In this document: positions 28,001 to 39,500 of the stretch, in pieces
Layout of the letters: every line of letters begins with the position of its first letter
How positions within the stretch are numbered: the stretch's first letter is position 1
DNA from: Hepsetus odoe
Lineage: Eukaryota; Chordata; Actinopteri; Characiformes; Hepsetidae
Direction: 5' to 3'
Assembly: GCA_017165825.1 (NCBI GenBank)
Contig: CM029376.1
Coordinates: 16,341,110-16,405,109 of the forward strand
DNA: 64,000 bases
The notes under the pieces: generated by a model
What the model was told of the DNA's origin: nothing
Databases searched by the model: none
The model's input: only the letters and a program-made list of their open reading frames with translations
Program-made: the position numbers and the translations under genes

Positions 28001-28748
28001 ATTGGCATCATGAAGGGCCGCCTGCACCGTGGCTCCTGGGTAAATGAGACCGGAGGGTCTGCTAGGGTTGTGTAAACGCCGTTTATCTTACTTTTACAGC
28101 ACCACAGGTGACAGCGGGGTTATGAACCCCAATCAGTCTGGGGGAAAAATGTCCTGCTGGGATTTAGTGAGAGGAAATCAAACAGTCTAAAATTCAAGTT
28201 CAAGGCTTTGAACTGTAGCATGACGTGATGGAGACTGTGAAGGTAAAGTTTCACACATTAATCAGGTTTATTGACAGGCTTGTTGAGTTCATTTAACACT
28301 GTCTATGGGGCCAACCTGTTGTAACCAACATATACATATCTAAATATAGATTTTGTGGTTGCACTACACATTAAATCAGTAGTTCATTCATGGCTTTCTC
28401 AGTAACTTGTTTTTGTGTAATTGTGCTTAGACAGTTTTTCCTGGTGCTGCAAAAACATTTGCCTAAGGAGTTTCTGCCATCTAGTGGACTTTAAATGCCA
28501 GAAATATTTAGGCTTTTATGGATTATTAGGTTGAAGTCTCGGAACTATTGTTCTCACTTACAATAAGGAAAGTCTCACTTCCAGGCTTTGTTAAATGATA
28601 AATCATGTTATGTTGCCTTTCCATCATACATAAAGTGGCAGATTTTCTCTCATTTGTCCTGTTTCCTGCTGTTCCCTAGGGATACCGAGGTGAGGAGAGG
28701 TTCACTTCCTTTAAGGCCTGTATGAAGAAGGAGCTGTCTGGAAAATAG
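12286..28748 (+). CDS. micu3: Mitochondrial calcium uptake protein 3 (MICU3/EFHA2)
   Basis: Fourteen exons: 12286-12528, 15129-15273, 17356-17387, 17466-17544, 20515-20562, 20692-20774, 20871-20942, 21630-21671, 23704-23799, 24829-24920, 25724-25895, 27613-27721, 27882-28039, 28680-28748. All introns are GT-AG and phases agree, giving 479 residues (human about 530, with a longer N-terminus). MICU3 sits in the intermembrane space and, paired with MICU1, raises Ca2+ uptake through the MCU channel; in mammals it is enriched in brain. The N-terminus (MMAALRRLLSSVQRYSS) is Arg-rich and acid-free, like a mitochondrial presequence; a hydrophobic stretch follows at about 31-47. Canonical EF-hand loops are DADGNEMVDKRE (196-207) and DVDHDDQLSYKE (432-443). 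Cys471 near the C-terminus matches the position used for the disulfide to MICU1. FMDNLQTEVLEIEFL in exon 11 is MICU3-like, not MICU2. Exon 8 (42 nt) and exon 3 (32 nt) are microexons and may be skipped. Confidence 0.93.
12529..15128 (+). other. micu3 intron 1
   Basis: A 2.6-kb intron. It contains a 12-base G run (about 14270-14281) and, at about 14705-15005, a repeat with 'ggttctt' and 'aagaacc' motifs on both strands. That pattern is typical of a common fish non-autonomous DNA transposon. No other gene was seen. Confidence 0.6.
14705..15005. repeat. Probable non-autonomous DNA transposon (hAT-like MITE?)
   Basis: Multiple inverted 'agttcttt', 'aaagaact', 'ggttctt' and 'aagaacc' motifs occur here. 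A related short piece is at about 21860-21945 ('gaggttctgtag' and 'catagaagaacta'). The family assignment is tentative, from memory of similar fish repeats. Confidence 0.4.
18660..18862 (+). repeat. tRNA-derived SINE, tail family 2
   Basis: The head contains GTGGTCTAGTGGTAGGG and GCAAGTTCAAATCCCACC (A- and B-box-like). The body ends in 'gctctggataagagcgtc' and 'tgctaaatgccgtaaatg', a tail seen in many fish SINEs. It lies in micu3 intron 4. Relatives are at 50862-51045 and, inverted, 42565-42655. Confidence 0.75.
22033..22061. repeat. (AT)n microsatellite
   Basis: An uninterrupted alternating AT run in micu3 intron 8. Confidence 0.9.
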
Positions 28749-30412
28749 GTCAATACTCTGGGACTTTGTAAAGCCTAAATTATGCTAAAACTGTCACTGT
28801 CCTGCTGCTTTTTGCTAATCTTGGTGGAATTATATTTTCTATTCTTACCCTCAAAATCACAAGCATTGAGGGTGCTAATTTGCTTTTAGGGATTTTTTTA
28901 AAATAGTATTATTGGAATATTATTATTATTGGAATAGTTTTTACCCATAGCACCCATAGCACAAGTCTGAAACAATGGGATTTGACCAAAGGTTATACCT
29001 CAGTATCATATTGCTCTGTAATATTGATGCCCTGGACGATCAGGAGATACTAGATACTGGCCAATCTCTGCTTACTCGAGTTGGAACTGTCACGGCATGG
29101 CTTAACAGCACTGTAGTAATACTTTAGGAAAAATAACTTTTACATAATCTTCATCAGATTACTTCGTCAAGTAGCACAGTGCAATTCTGTTTTGCATAGT
29201 AATAATTACTTTCTTACTCTACACACAATGATATTAATTGTGAAATTTTAGACATGAATTCACAATTTTGTAAATAATGAAATATACCCTGCCACTCTGT
29301 CTTATCTTGTTCTTATGAACTAAGAAGCATAGCCATAATTCTGAAGACTGTACTTGTGAGTCTTCAATCAGAGTACCCCGTGCAATGATGTTACTGATTT
29401 TGACACATCATTTGTAAGTGTCAAACTGTGTAAGCCACTGAGTCAGATTTACCTACCTCTGGGAATTATGATTACAATCTTGACAGTGTAACAACTGCAG
29501 CATGCAGAGCCCTTTAAAACCCATTTAGTGCAAAATTACAACACTAAAAAAACAGTTGCAAATGTTTTAATACATTTTGGAATATTTCATAAAAGCAAAA
29601 ATTTTACAAAAACTGACACCATTGTCAATTGTTCAGGATTCTGCTCTGGTGATGAAGCACTAATGCACTTCTCAATGAAAGGCATATTACTAAAAGTCTT
29701 ACAACACTGTATTTTTCTATTGTGTCTTACTATGTTGTGTCAGGACCTATTGATACATGAACCAGTGTTACTTAGACCTCAGGGACTCTCATACTGTCCA
29801 CATGTATCCCTGTGTTTTGCAAGCTAGAGTGCAGCAAAAAATCTGCACCACCTGGCGGCCGCAGAGGACTGGTTCTAGAACTAAAACTGTTTTGGGTTGT
29901 TAATATGTGCTACATGGATTTTTGAGCTATTAATACATTTAAAAAATAACAAAAGATGAATTTTCACCTTTTCACAAGCTTTCTAAAGACCTTCTCTATA
30001 AAACTGTAATTGTTATATTTATGTTTTATAATAGGAATCATATTTATATTGCTAATTAAAAATGTGCTAGCTTTTGCATCTACCTTACTAATGCTACGTT
30101 GTTCCCAATGAGTTGTAAACCACTTAATCCTCTCTACATGAAGCAAGCAACTTGTTAACATCCTTTCTCTGAGCTTAGCTACTGCCTGGATCAGCTTACA
30201 CAAGGCCTAACAACACAGAGGCCACTAATGATCTGATAAACTGTTCGTATGTGGAACATACTGACAAAAAAAAAAAAATCAGTGTTATTGCTGTTTCTCT
30301 CCATTGTTAAGCCTAGTGTTAAAGCAAATCTTACTTTCAACATTCAAAAGCCTGCAAATAGACTTGAGACATATAATCATCTGTTTGATAAAAAAAAAAA
30401 AAAAGCTGTTTC

Positions 30413-30567
30413 TATTTCAGTGGTATAGTCAGTCAGTCATTTCCTGCCGCTTGTCCCAAGTGGGGTCGCGGGGGAGAGCTGGAGTCCATCCCAGCTCACA
30501 CAGGGCGAAGGACGGGGGACACACCCTGGACAGGTCGCCAGCCCATCGCAGTATTTCAGTGGTATAG
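30413..30567 (-). mobile_element. Short retroelement 3' tail with 16-bp target duplication
   Basis: The insert 30429-30551 is flanked by two identical copies of TATTTCAGTGGTATAG (30413-30428 and 30552-30567). Read on the minus strand it runs from 'ctgcgatgggctggcgacc' to 'gggacaagcggcagg' and ends in (TGAC)n. It looks like a severely 5'-truncated LINE, or a SINE tail, with a short tandem-repeat 3' end. Related copies are at 46848-46891 and 57775-57868. Confidence 0.8.
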
Positions 30568-30738
30568 AATATAATAAATGTGTAATAGGCACAGAGAAAG
30601 ACAGTGACTGATAAACCTGTTTAGTTTAAGATTGTGTTGATATGCATGACAGTGAATTGCATCACGTACTGAGGCCTACTGAATGCTCTCCATTGTAAAG
30701 AACAACTTCATAATAGACCGTACTTAACATTTATTAAG

Positions 30739-30793
30739 TGTTTAAGGCCATGATTTGATGTACATAAAAATGTTTAAGGCCATGATTTGATCT
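30739..30793. repeat. Tandem duplication, 32-bp period
   Basis: The sequence TGTTTAAGGCCATGATTTGA, extended by a T, occurs at about 30739 and again at 30771. The unit length is 32 bases. Confidence 0.85.
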
Positions 30794-30959
30794 TTGTATG
30801 GTTTTGATCAGCGTAATTATTAAGTTGTATTACATCATAGTATTTTACAGCTGTGGAAACTAGTACAAAACTTCTGGATTAATTTTTAGTTAGGTGATAA
30901 ATAATAAAGGATTAAAGAACCAACTCAAATCTTTGTGTGATTTTTAGTAAAATGTATTT

Positions 30960-31165
30960 TGCCACAACACTGCACAGTGGTGCAGTTGGTAACACTGTCA
31001 CCAAGAAGGTTAAAAGTTTGATTCCTAATGAATTAATGAATTATTGAATCCATTCAGCCATTAATGGAGCCACTCATACTAACCTGAGTGATAGACCCTT
31101 TCCCAGCACTCAGAGGACAAAAGGTGGAATAACACCCTTGACAGGTTGCCAGTCCACTGGCAGAA
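30960..31165 (+). repeat. Degenerate SINE/L2-like fragment
   Basis: 'cacagtggtgcagttggtaa' resembles a tRNA-like head, followed by 'gtttgattcc'. The right part has 'gacaggttgccagtccactg', as seen in fish SINEs with L2-type tails. It is strongly decayed. Confidence 0.4.
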
Positions 31166-31401
31166 CAGCATTAATCTTCATTCACATTCTATTAATATAA
31201 TCTCTGTTCTTCTGTGTGATTTCATACTTTTTTGCTATTCATTTAATTCAGATTTTTCAGTGAGAGGCACTACGTAGAGGTATATGTGCCTAAAACTTCA
31301 CTCATTAAAATATTTTGCCTACAACATTACTGATGGGTATTCACATATCTAAATAACTTTTATGACTACTAACATAAACTTACATTCATACAGGTTTGTT
31401 A

Positions 31402-31853
31402 CAGCAAGCATCTTCTTCTTTTTCTTTCGGCTGCTCTCGTTTAGGGGTCGACACAACGGACCAACCGTTTCCATTTCTTACGGTCCTCTGCATCTTCCTG
31501 CTTCAAACCAACCACCTGCATGTCCTCTCTCACCACGTTCATAAACCTCCTCTTCGGTCTTCCTCTTCTCCTCTTTCCTGGCAGCTCCATCTTCAACATC
31601 CTCCTCCCAATATAATCCTCCTCTCTCCTCTGGACAACGCAACCTTGCTTCTCTAACTTTGTCTCACAATGTCTAACCTGAGCTGTCCCTCTAATATACT
31701 CATTTCTAATCCTGTCCATCCTCGTCACAGCCAACGAAAATCTCAGCATCTTTAACTCTGAAACCTCCAGCTCCGCCTCCTGTCTTTCGTCAGTGCCACC
31801 GTTTCCAAACCAGTAATTTGTAAGTCAGTAATTTGTTTATTTCAGCAAGCATC
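31402..31853 (-). mobile_element. RTE-like LINE 3' fragment with 11-bp target duplication
   Basis: The minus strand encodes about 100 residues of the conserved C-terminal tail of an RTE-type non-LTR retrotransposon protein. It includes VTRMDRIRNEYIRGTAQVR and PGKRRRGRPKRRFMNVVRED. The element is 5'-truncated and lacks the reverse transcriptase core. The direct repeat CAGCAAGCATC flanks it (31402-31412 and 31843-31853), consistent with target-primed insertion. A longer relative lies at 57145-58086. Confidence 0.85.
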
Positions 31854-32035
31854 ACAATGGCTATATTTTTACTTTCACCCTAGAAACTGATGCTGGATGT
31901 AATTAAATAAATTACCCAGTTTGTATAATCTCCAATAACTATGTTGAATTAAACATTTATATAAAATTAACAAGATTAAATGAAAATGCATTTCAGTAAA
32001 TAATTTAATCATCTTCTTGTTTTTTTTATTTTGTG

Positions 32036-32135
32036 TCTGTGTGTGTCTCCAGACTAAAATTGCTAAATTGCCCCCTAGGTGGAAATGTGTGTGAGTGTGT
32101 CTGTGTGTTTGCCCTGAGATGGGTTTTGCTGGGTT
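32036..32135 (+). repeat. Short SINE/L2-like fragment
   Basis: 'attgctaaattgcccccta' followed by GTGTGTG runs and 'tttgccctgagatgg' matches the central part of the L2-tailed SINE type also seen at 38040-38398. Confidence 0.4.
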
Positions 32136-32859
32136 ACCTGGTGTTAGATGGTGATTTTCAACAGTGGAGCTGTGAGGAGCTGAGAAGCTTTAAACACAGG
32201 GTGAGCTGCAGACTAACAGTGCTAACTGGCAAACCTTTAGCAATCTACTGCAGCTTTTTCTGATTGAGTTCACATGGGTTTATATGTGAATGTGTTTATT
32301 TACAGCTCATGGGGCGAGAAGAGGCAGAGCATAGGCAGTGCAAGCTTGCCAATCAGCGCTCACTGGACTGTGATTGACCAGCTTCACAGTGGGAGGGAGA
32401 GCTTAAAGAGCTCCAACAGACTGTTTCAGACTGAATATAATAAAGGGAAGAAATAGATGTACAGTTTAAGAAAATACACCTTTTTTGAAACTCTGATGCT
32501 TACATATGTATTTCAGGAGCGATCAGAACTTTACACTTTTTAACTTGATCTCCTTTACAAGACAGAAAGGTCCATCCAGCCCAATAACAAAGGTTTTCTG
32601 CACGCTTGTCAGTAAAACTAGAAGATGAGAATTAAGAAAAACATAAAAAAAAAAAACTACACAAATTACAATCCACTAAAATTGCTTGTTTCGATTGTTT
32701 TCATTTTTTGCTCCAACAAATAATTACACTTTATGGTGAGGCGGGAAGGTGTGGTGCTTCCTACTGTTTAATTAATGAATTAATTAAAAGCACATTTTAA
32801 ATATACAGCATTGAGATGGCATTACATTTTTTTTGCACTCCACACTTTCTAAATGCTGC

Positions 32860-33117
32860 TTATACTGTTTCGCTGCTACTCCATCACAACACTGCTGCTC
32901 CATACAGTCATGTACACACTGGCTCTGTCTTTGTCGGATGGATGTTTCCTGTCCTCTGTTGTGCAATTGTTTCTGCACTGATTGCTGTCTGTCAGCACTT
33001 GTCTCGTGGTGTGTTCAGTGTAATGTTAGATGTCATCTTGTAGCACCAGGATCCTGGAGAAACGTTTTGTTTCACTGTGTACTGTGTATACAATAAAACC
33101 TACTTGAACAACAGATG
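32860..33117 (+). repeat. Probable retroelement 3' end
   Basis: The stretch ending 'gtagcaccaggatcctgg', 'ttgtttcactgtgtactg' and 'acaataaaacctacttgaac' has the look of a conserved fish retroelement 3' terminus with a built-in AATAAA. No target duplication was identified. Confidence 0.4.
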
Positions 33118-33175
33118 ATTGTTATTGTTGTTGTTGTTATTGTTATTGTTATTGTTGTTATTGCTGTTATTTTAT
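33118..33175. repeat. TTG/TTA trinucleotide-type microsatellite
   Basis: A run of TTG and TTATTG units about 300 bases upstream of the zdhhc2 CpG island. Confidence 0.85.
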
Positions 33176-33234
33176 CACAGTAAAAGCATGTACTGCATTG
33201 ACCTTTTCCCGTGCTGCTGGTGTTTAGTTTGTTT

Positions 33235-33540
33235 GCTTTCGGGGATGAAGATGTGCCGCGGTTGCCGGACTGAGGGAGGAGCTCTCTCACCTGTCTCGAG
33301 TCGAGGCGGCTCCGGCGTCCGAGCGCTGCTTTTAATGAGCGTCATGGCAACCCGGTGAGAAGGGGCGGGGCCAGCTCGCTGCGCCGCAGCAGGACGGGGC
33401 GCCGGCGGGAGGAATGGAGCTGCGTCGCCCCGCGCGCTCAGCTCTCCTCCCCGCCCGGACACACTGCAGCGAGCCGGACTGCCTTCGGTGGTGGCTGTTG
33501 TTTGTGTTGGCCAGGTTTCGGTGAGCAGACAGGATAGAAC
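33235..33540 (+). promoter_or_regulatory. zdhhc2 CpG-island promoter
   Basis: An abrupt rise in GC and CpG from about 33235 to 33740 covers the first coding exon. A GC box GGGGCGGGGCC lies at 33362-33372. No TATA box is present. 'gtcatggcaac' (33342-33352) contains a good RFX half-site, but the partner half-site is poor. Confidence 0.6.
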
Positions 33541-36500
33541 ATGGCGCCGTCGGGCTCGGGGAACATGCAGCGGCGCTGCCGGAGAGTTTTGTACTGGATC
33601 CCCGTCCTGTTCGTCTGTCTCATCGCCGCGTGGTCCTACTACGCCTACGTCGTGCAGCTGTGCGCAGGTAAGGCTCAACACGCCGAACCTCACCTGGCCG
33701 AGGAGACCGCAGCTGCACACAGCGGGGCTGGAAACGTGGAAACAGCACGATGTTTCCATCCAGTGAAAAGAAACACCAACGTGCCTCTGAAGGATGAGTC
33801 TCTCTGAGGATGTGACACCGGTGGACTCAACGTTCACGCTGCTCAGAGAGAGGATTAATCACCGAGGCTGTTATTAAAGCCACGGACTGTTGAGTCACAC
33901 TTACAGTAGACAGTTATGTTTGGTGCAAAATGTACTACTTCCATAAAAAAGTATGATGCATGTCTCATTGTTCTGTTGGGCCATTTTTATCCCAGTCCCA
34001 AATGTAAATATTATTGTTATTATTTAGCAGTAGTGTGTGTGTATGCATTTATTTATTACTGTTAGTAGAAAAAGTACTATTAGAATTTATTCATTCATTT
34101 GTTTGTTTGTTTGTTGGCTTGCTTGTTGTTTTAGGGAATAGGTCCCTTGATCGGAAGGTTGTGGGTTCTAGTTTCGGGCCAGTATGTAACCCTGAGGTAA
34201 CCTTGAGCAAGGTACCATCCCCGACGCTGCTCCCTGGGTGCTGGCATTGCAGCCTACTGCCCCTGCTCCTGGTGTGTGTGTTCACTGCTGGGTGTCTGGA
34301 TGGGTTAAATGCAGAAGTCAGATTCACTGCTCTCTGTTCAAAGTGTGTGTGCCAGCACAATTAAATTTTGTTTACTATTATTATTATTATTATTATTATT
34401 CATAAATAGCTCAATGGCCATTAATTTATTTTTTCTAAATATTACTGCCCTACACTTTACGCGAACATGGGGGCCTAGTGTGACCCAAGCATAGAGGGCT
34501 GTAATCCTCCTTCATCCTGAATGTGAAGAGTGAGTTTAATTGGAACTGTGTTGAATGAATTTTGCTTCAGTTTCCAGAGGAACAGAGACAGAGCTCATGC
34601 ACTAGAGCTATTGTACAGTCTCTTTTTTTTTTCTTTTTTCAAAGAACGATAGTGAACCACACCGCTTACAAATTGTGATGACCCCAGAGGCTTGTGTGAG
34701 TGATGTGTTGGAGGCAGAGTGCACAGTCCCAAGTGCTGATGCTGCTGCTGAGTTATACCCCCTTTTATGCTGAACTGCAGTCAGCCAGGCTCCATATACA
34801 CCCTCTTTTTGTGTGTGTTGGCCTCTGTGACCCAAGGACAGCATCTAGAAAATTGGGTCTGTGTGATAACTGCATTCCAAATCACATGTCATATAAGTGC
34901 AGGAAGAACACAGAGGTGTGTTGTAGGACAGAGCTTGTACATCATTTTGAGTGTCCTGAGAGGGATGTGAGATTTAATAAGTGGATTAAATTCTAAAATA
35001 ATGACAGTTGACTTACTCCAACATGTGCAGCACAGTTGGCTGTTAATAATTGCTCCCCCTTGGTCTGGAGCTCTGTTTTCATCTGTGAGTGTTACAACCC
35101 AGCAGAAGGTTATGAGTGAATCATGCATTAAACAGCATGTGGCCCACAACAGAAAGCTTGTTATGAATGTGTTATCAGCTGATTATATGTCTCATAGCTA
35201 ATCCCATTGCCTGGCTGTCAAAGTGAACCCCTGCAATCTCTGCTTGACCTATTTTTGGTTGTACAATCACTTGCTTCATGCACTGAGTTAACCCCAGAAT
35301 GACCGTGACCGGTCCTGACAGGGACTACTTCTACAGTCAAGGGCAAGATCATTGCTTAATTTCTAGAACAGATTAATTAAATCCTTTTCATTGAGCAGTC
35401 ATAAAAAGGTCAGCATGGTGGTTCAGTGGTTAACGCTGTTCTGTTGGCCAGAAGGTCCTGGGTTTGATTCCTAGCCAGGATTGCATCTGTGTGGGTTTTG
35501 CATTTTTCCCCTTTAAATTGCCCTCTAGATGGTGTCTGCAGACATTCAAGTCAGGCTGTTTCCTCTGTGTGTGGATTGGTGACCCATAGAGGGTGTACAT
35601 CAGCTTACACAATTATTAGGCAAGTAAGTATTTTGAGGATTAATTTTAATATGAAACAAATACAGTGCTATCAGTCAATCCAAAATATTAATAACTCTGA
35701 AACCTGAATATTTTACAAAGGAAATTAACAATGAACAATTAACAGGCAACTATTAGTGTGCAGAATTTTTACACAACTTAATGAAAAATGAAACATTTCC
35801 CATCTCACTTGTTTATTTTCATCTATTAAAATGAGAATAACAAAAAACTCTAAATGTTCAGATCATACATATCTGACATAAAAAAAAGTAATAGAAATGC
35901 AGCAACCACAGCCTCCCAGACTCTGTTCAGAGATATGATTTACTTCCCTGTAAATCTCCTGTTTAAGAAGAGCCTACAAGTTCTCAATAGGGTTTAGGTC
36001 AGGAGAGGAAGGGGGCCATATTGTTATTTGTTCATCTTTAAGGCCCTTACTGGCTGGCAGCAGGTTTAGGAGTTGATTTTGAATCCATCTTCAACCCAAA
36101 AAGCTCCTGCTAGCTCATACCAGTACCCCACCTCCACCTTGCTGGCATCTGAGTTGAAGTGGAGCTCTGTGCCCGTTACTGATCCAGCCAAGGGCCCATC
36201 CATCTGGTCTGTCAAGAATCACTCTCATCTCATCAGTCCAGAAAACCTTGAGATATTTCTTGGCCCAGTGTTGACATTTCAACTTATGTGTCTTGTTCTG
36301 TGGTCGTCGCGTTTCAGTATTCCTTACCTTGGCCATGTCTCTGAGCACTGAACACCTTGTACCTCTGGACACTCCAGGTAGGTTCAGTTCGGGAATATAA
36401 CAGCCCTGGAGGATCATGGGTTCCTGGTAGCTTCACGTATGATTCTTCTCAAATCTTTAGTAGTATAATTTCTTGTGACCCTGATGACTATTTGCAACAA

Positions 36501-39500
36501 ATTGTTTGATGGTTTGTTTGATGGAAAACAGAAAAGAGCTGTCAAATAATTATATACACCTTGATACAAGGTGTTGATCTCCTTAGGCCACACCCTCCCT
36601 CATTACACAAATACACATCACCTGATCTGCTTAAATGCAATCAGCATTCAAGTTTTTACAGCTTGGAGTTGGAATATATGCATAAAAATGATGATATGAT
36701 CAAAAAACTCATTTGCCTATTAATTGTGCAAACATTGTATTTCTAAATAAGCCCCAAGATCACTGGGATAGGCTCTGGCACCCCCTGTAACCTTTGTTAG
36801 GATAACTTAATTAGGATTGAGTACTTCTACATTATTCAGCCACAACATTAAAACTTTCATAAGTACCATTATAACATGAATTATATATTTATAATGGCAC
36901 TTAGTAAGTAGCAAGTGAGCAAAGTTCTTGATGTTGATGTTTTGGTAACGAAGAAAGGGCAAGCGTTAGTACCTGAGTGACTAGTAGTAGATAAATGACT
37001 GGACCAGAGCATCTTCAGCAGGTCTTCTGGGATGTTCCTGGTTAATCATACCAAAAGTATGTCCAAGGAAGGACAGCCAGTGAACTGACAAAACGGCCCT
37101 GGCCACCCAAACCTCACTGAAATAACTGGAGAGTGAAGCCTTCCCTGTTTGGTCAGAATCCTTAGGACATTTGATTTGGAGATCCCTGTCTTAACACTGT
37201 GAGTGGACCAAAGGAAATATGCTTTCCCTTGTAAAGTCACCACTGTAAAGATGCATTGTTTTCTGATGCACATTATTTTCAATGTGATGCACTAGAGGTG
37301 TTTTACAGAAACAGATTTTAATATTGTATTTTTTAAATACATTTTTGTAACCCATTGCTACCATGTTTCAGAAATCTGTCTTTCATAGTTTGACGTTCTG
37401 AGTAAGAATGATTCATTAGGATATTCTGCAGGGGATATTATGTGCCACCAGCAGCCTTTGCATGATCCTAGTTATGTCTTGTGCAGTCATTCACCAGCAT
37501 AAGATTCACCTCTCTGCTCTACTGTGGGAGAGTTTGGTCTATGTGACTGATTAGCTTGTCAATACAATGCAGCTTACCTGGACTGATATCTTAGCACAGT
37601 ATCTCAGCTGCACCAGTAGCTCAAAGGCCTTTGTAAGAGGGTCTAGTGATCTAAATGTGTGATCAGCAGCTTGCTTGCCTGTGGTGCAGGTTCTAGCATC
37701 AGCAATTACTGCAAATATACAGGAAACCATCTGCTGCTCACTGACCTTCTGTGCTGCATGGATGTTTTCTGAGATGTTTACTCCAAGCACAATACAGTGC
37801 TGTTCATATTCATGAGTTAACAGCTGAACAGTGGGGGTGGAAATCTTTTGGCATCTCATGATTGAACTAGATTCAGTTCAAGGTGCCAGGACGTGATTTT
37901 AAAATAATCCTAAATCTTTCTTTTTTCCATAAATTTTTCCATTTTTCCTAATAGTAAAAAAAGGAAAATGGTTTTTACTCTTTGTATCACATCACAAAAA
38001 AAAAGTAAAAAAAAAAAAAAGTGAAAATGGTATTGGGGTGTCGAGGAGAAGTGGTTACTTCTGTTTTCCTTCAGCAGGAAGGTTATGGGTTTGAGTCCCA
38101 GCCAAAGCAGCTTGGGTTTTTTCTGTATAGAGTTTTCTCTTCCAGTCTGTAGGTTTCTTCTGAGTGCTTCAGTTTTCTCTAGCAGGCCACAGACATATAT
38201 GACAGGCGGTTGGAGATGCTAAATCGCCCCCTCAGTGTTACTGTGTGTGTAGACGTGTGTGTGTTTGTCTGTGAGTCTGCCCTGTGATGGACAACTACCT
38301 ATAAAAGGTGTTCCTCCGCTTTCCACTCTATAAGCACTCCCGGCAACCCTACTTAGGATGAGCGGTTAAGTTGATGGATGGATGGATGTTTGCTTGCATG
38401 TGTTCTGGTGTTTCACAAACAAGAACAGAAGAATGAAATTCATTTACCAGTCTTTACAGCTAAATGATTTGCTTATAGAGGAGCAACTGAGAGAGTCCAA
38501 GCTATGAAAACATGCTGATATTTATGTCTTTCTTGGTTGAGCGTTATTGAGGTCAGCAAAAAAACTGTTATTTCCGACAGCTGCTGGACATACAAAATTG
38601 AAATGTGAACAAGAGGAAGAGCTGGGAACCATGAAACAAAGCTTATATAAAAAGAGCAAAATGAACTTGCTTTTTGAGCCTTACCTGTTTTTTTTTCTTC
38701 CATTTTGTTTTTTATTCTTTTCATGCAGAAACAATTGAAAACTTGGGAGAAAAAAGTAAGTAATGCCTTAGCATAAAATATTCTTCCTAATCTCAGCTGA
38801 TGCAGATTAATATCTGTTTTTTTTTTGTTTTTCTGTGATGGTATATATTTGAGATGGCTTTTTTTTTGTTGGCACAGACATGAGCAAACGCTGTTTCCGA
38901 ATGCATTGTGCTTACTCTTCATTATAACAGTGACTTATAACAGTGAATATTATATTGTTATATAAATGTCTTCTGTTCTCTAGTAGTTTACCTCCTGGCG
39001 TATCATATGTTCTTCATCATGTTTGTATGGTCATACTGGCAGACCATCTTTACTAAACCTATGAATCCCCTGAAAGAGGTAAGTTATACATATACAGAAT
39101 TTACACATCCAAGGAATGTCAATTTAATATTATGATTAATACTAGACTAAACCTAAAGCTTTTAAAAATGATATCACATCTTTCATGTTTGTTTATGTTT
39201 ATGCTTATTTTAAAACCTCATTTACGTGCATTTACACAATTTACACTTTCTGCTGAAAAAAGTAAAAATACATTCCTGTGCTGAAAACCTTTGCATGTTA
39301 TTTTGTTTAGTATATGTCTTCAATTTATACAAATAGTCCAAAATAACTAAAATCTTTCTGCATGAACTTTTTCTACCTTTTCTTAGACTTGACAGGTTCA
39401 GAAACAACCTACAATAAAGAAAGCATACAGGACCCATCAGCTGTTTCAATCCACTTTGTATGCTGGTGGGTCAGCAGTACCCCAGTGGCCTAGTGGTTAG

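Larger units (their letters stand above)
28749..30930 (+). other. Probable micu3 3' UTR
   Basis: After the stop codon no further gene appears until zdhhc2. The first clear AATAAA in a good context is at 30903-30908, followed by a T- and GT-rich stretch about 25 bases on ('ctttgtgtgattttt'). The UTR may therefore be about 2.2 kb, but earlier cleavage is possible. It contains the retroelement tail at 30429-30551 and a tandem duplication at about 30739-30793. Confidence 0.45.

Noticed and set aside
31441..31749. Host gene candidate rich in Arg (RRRGRPKRR)
   Set aside because: This is the conserved tail of an RTE-type retrotransposon and is flanked by a target-site duplication.
33175..33837. Minus-strand 220-codon open frame over the zdhhc2 promoter and first exon
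   Set aside because: It is antisense to a validated exon and CpG island. Its composition reflects GC content and it matches no family.
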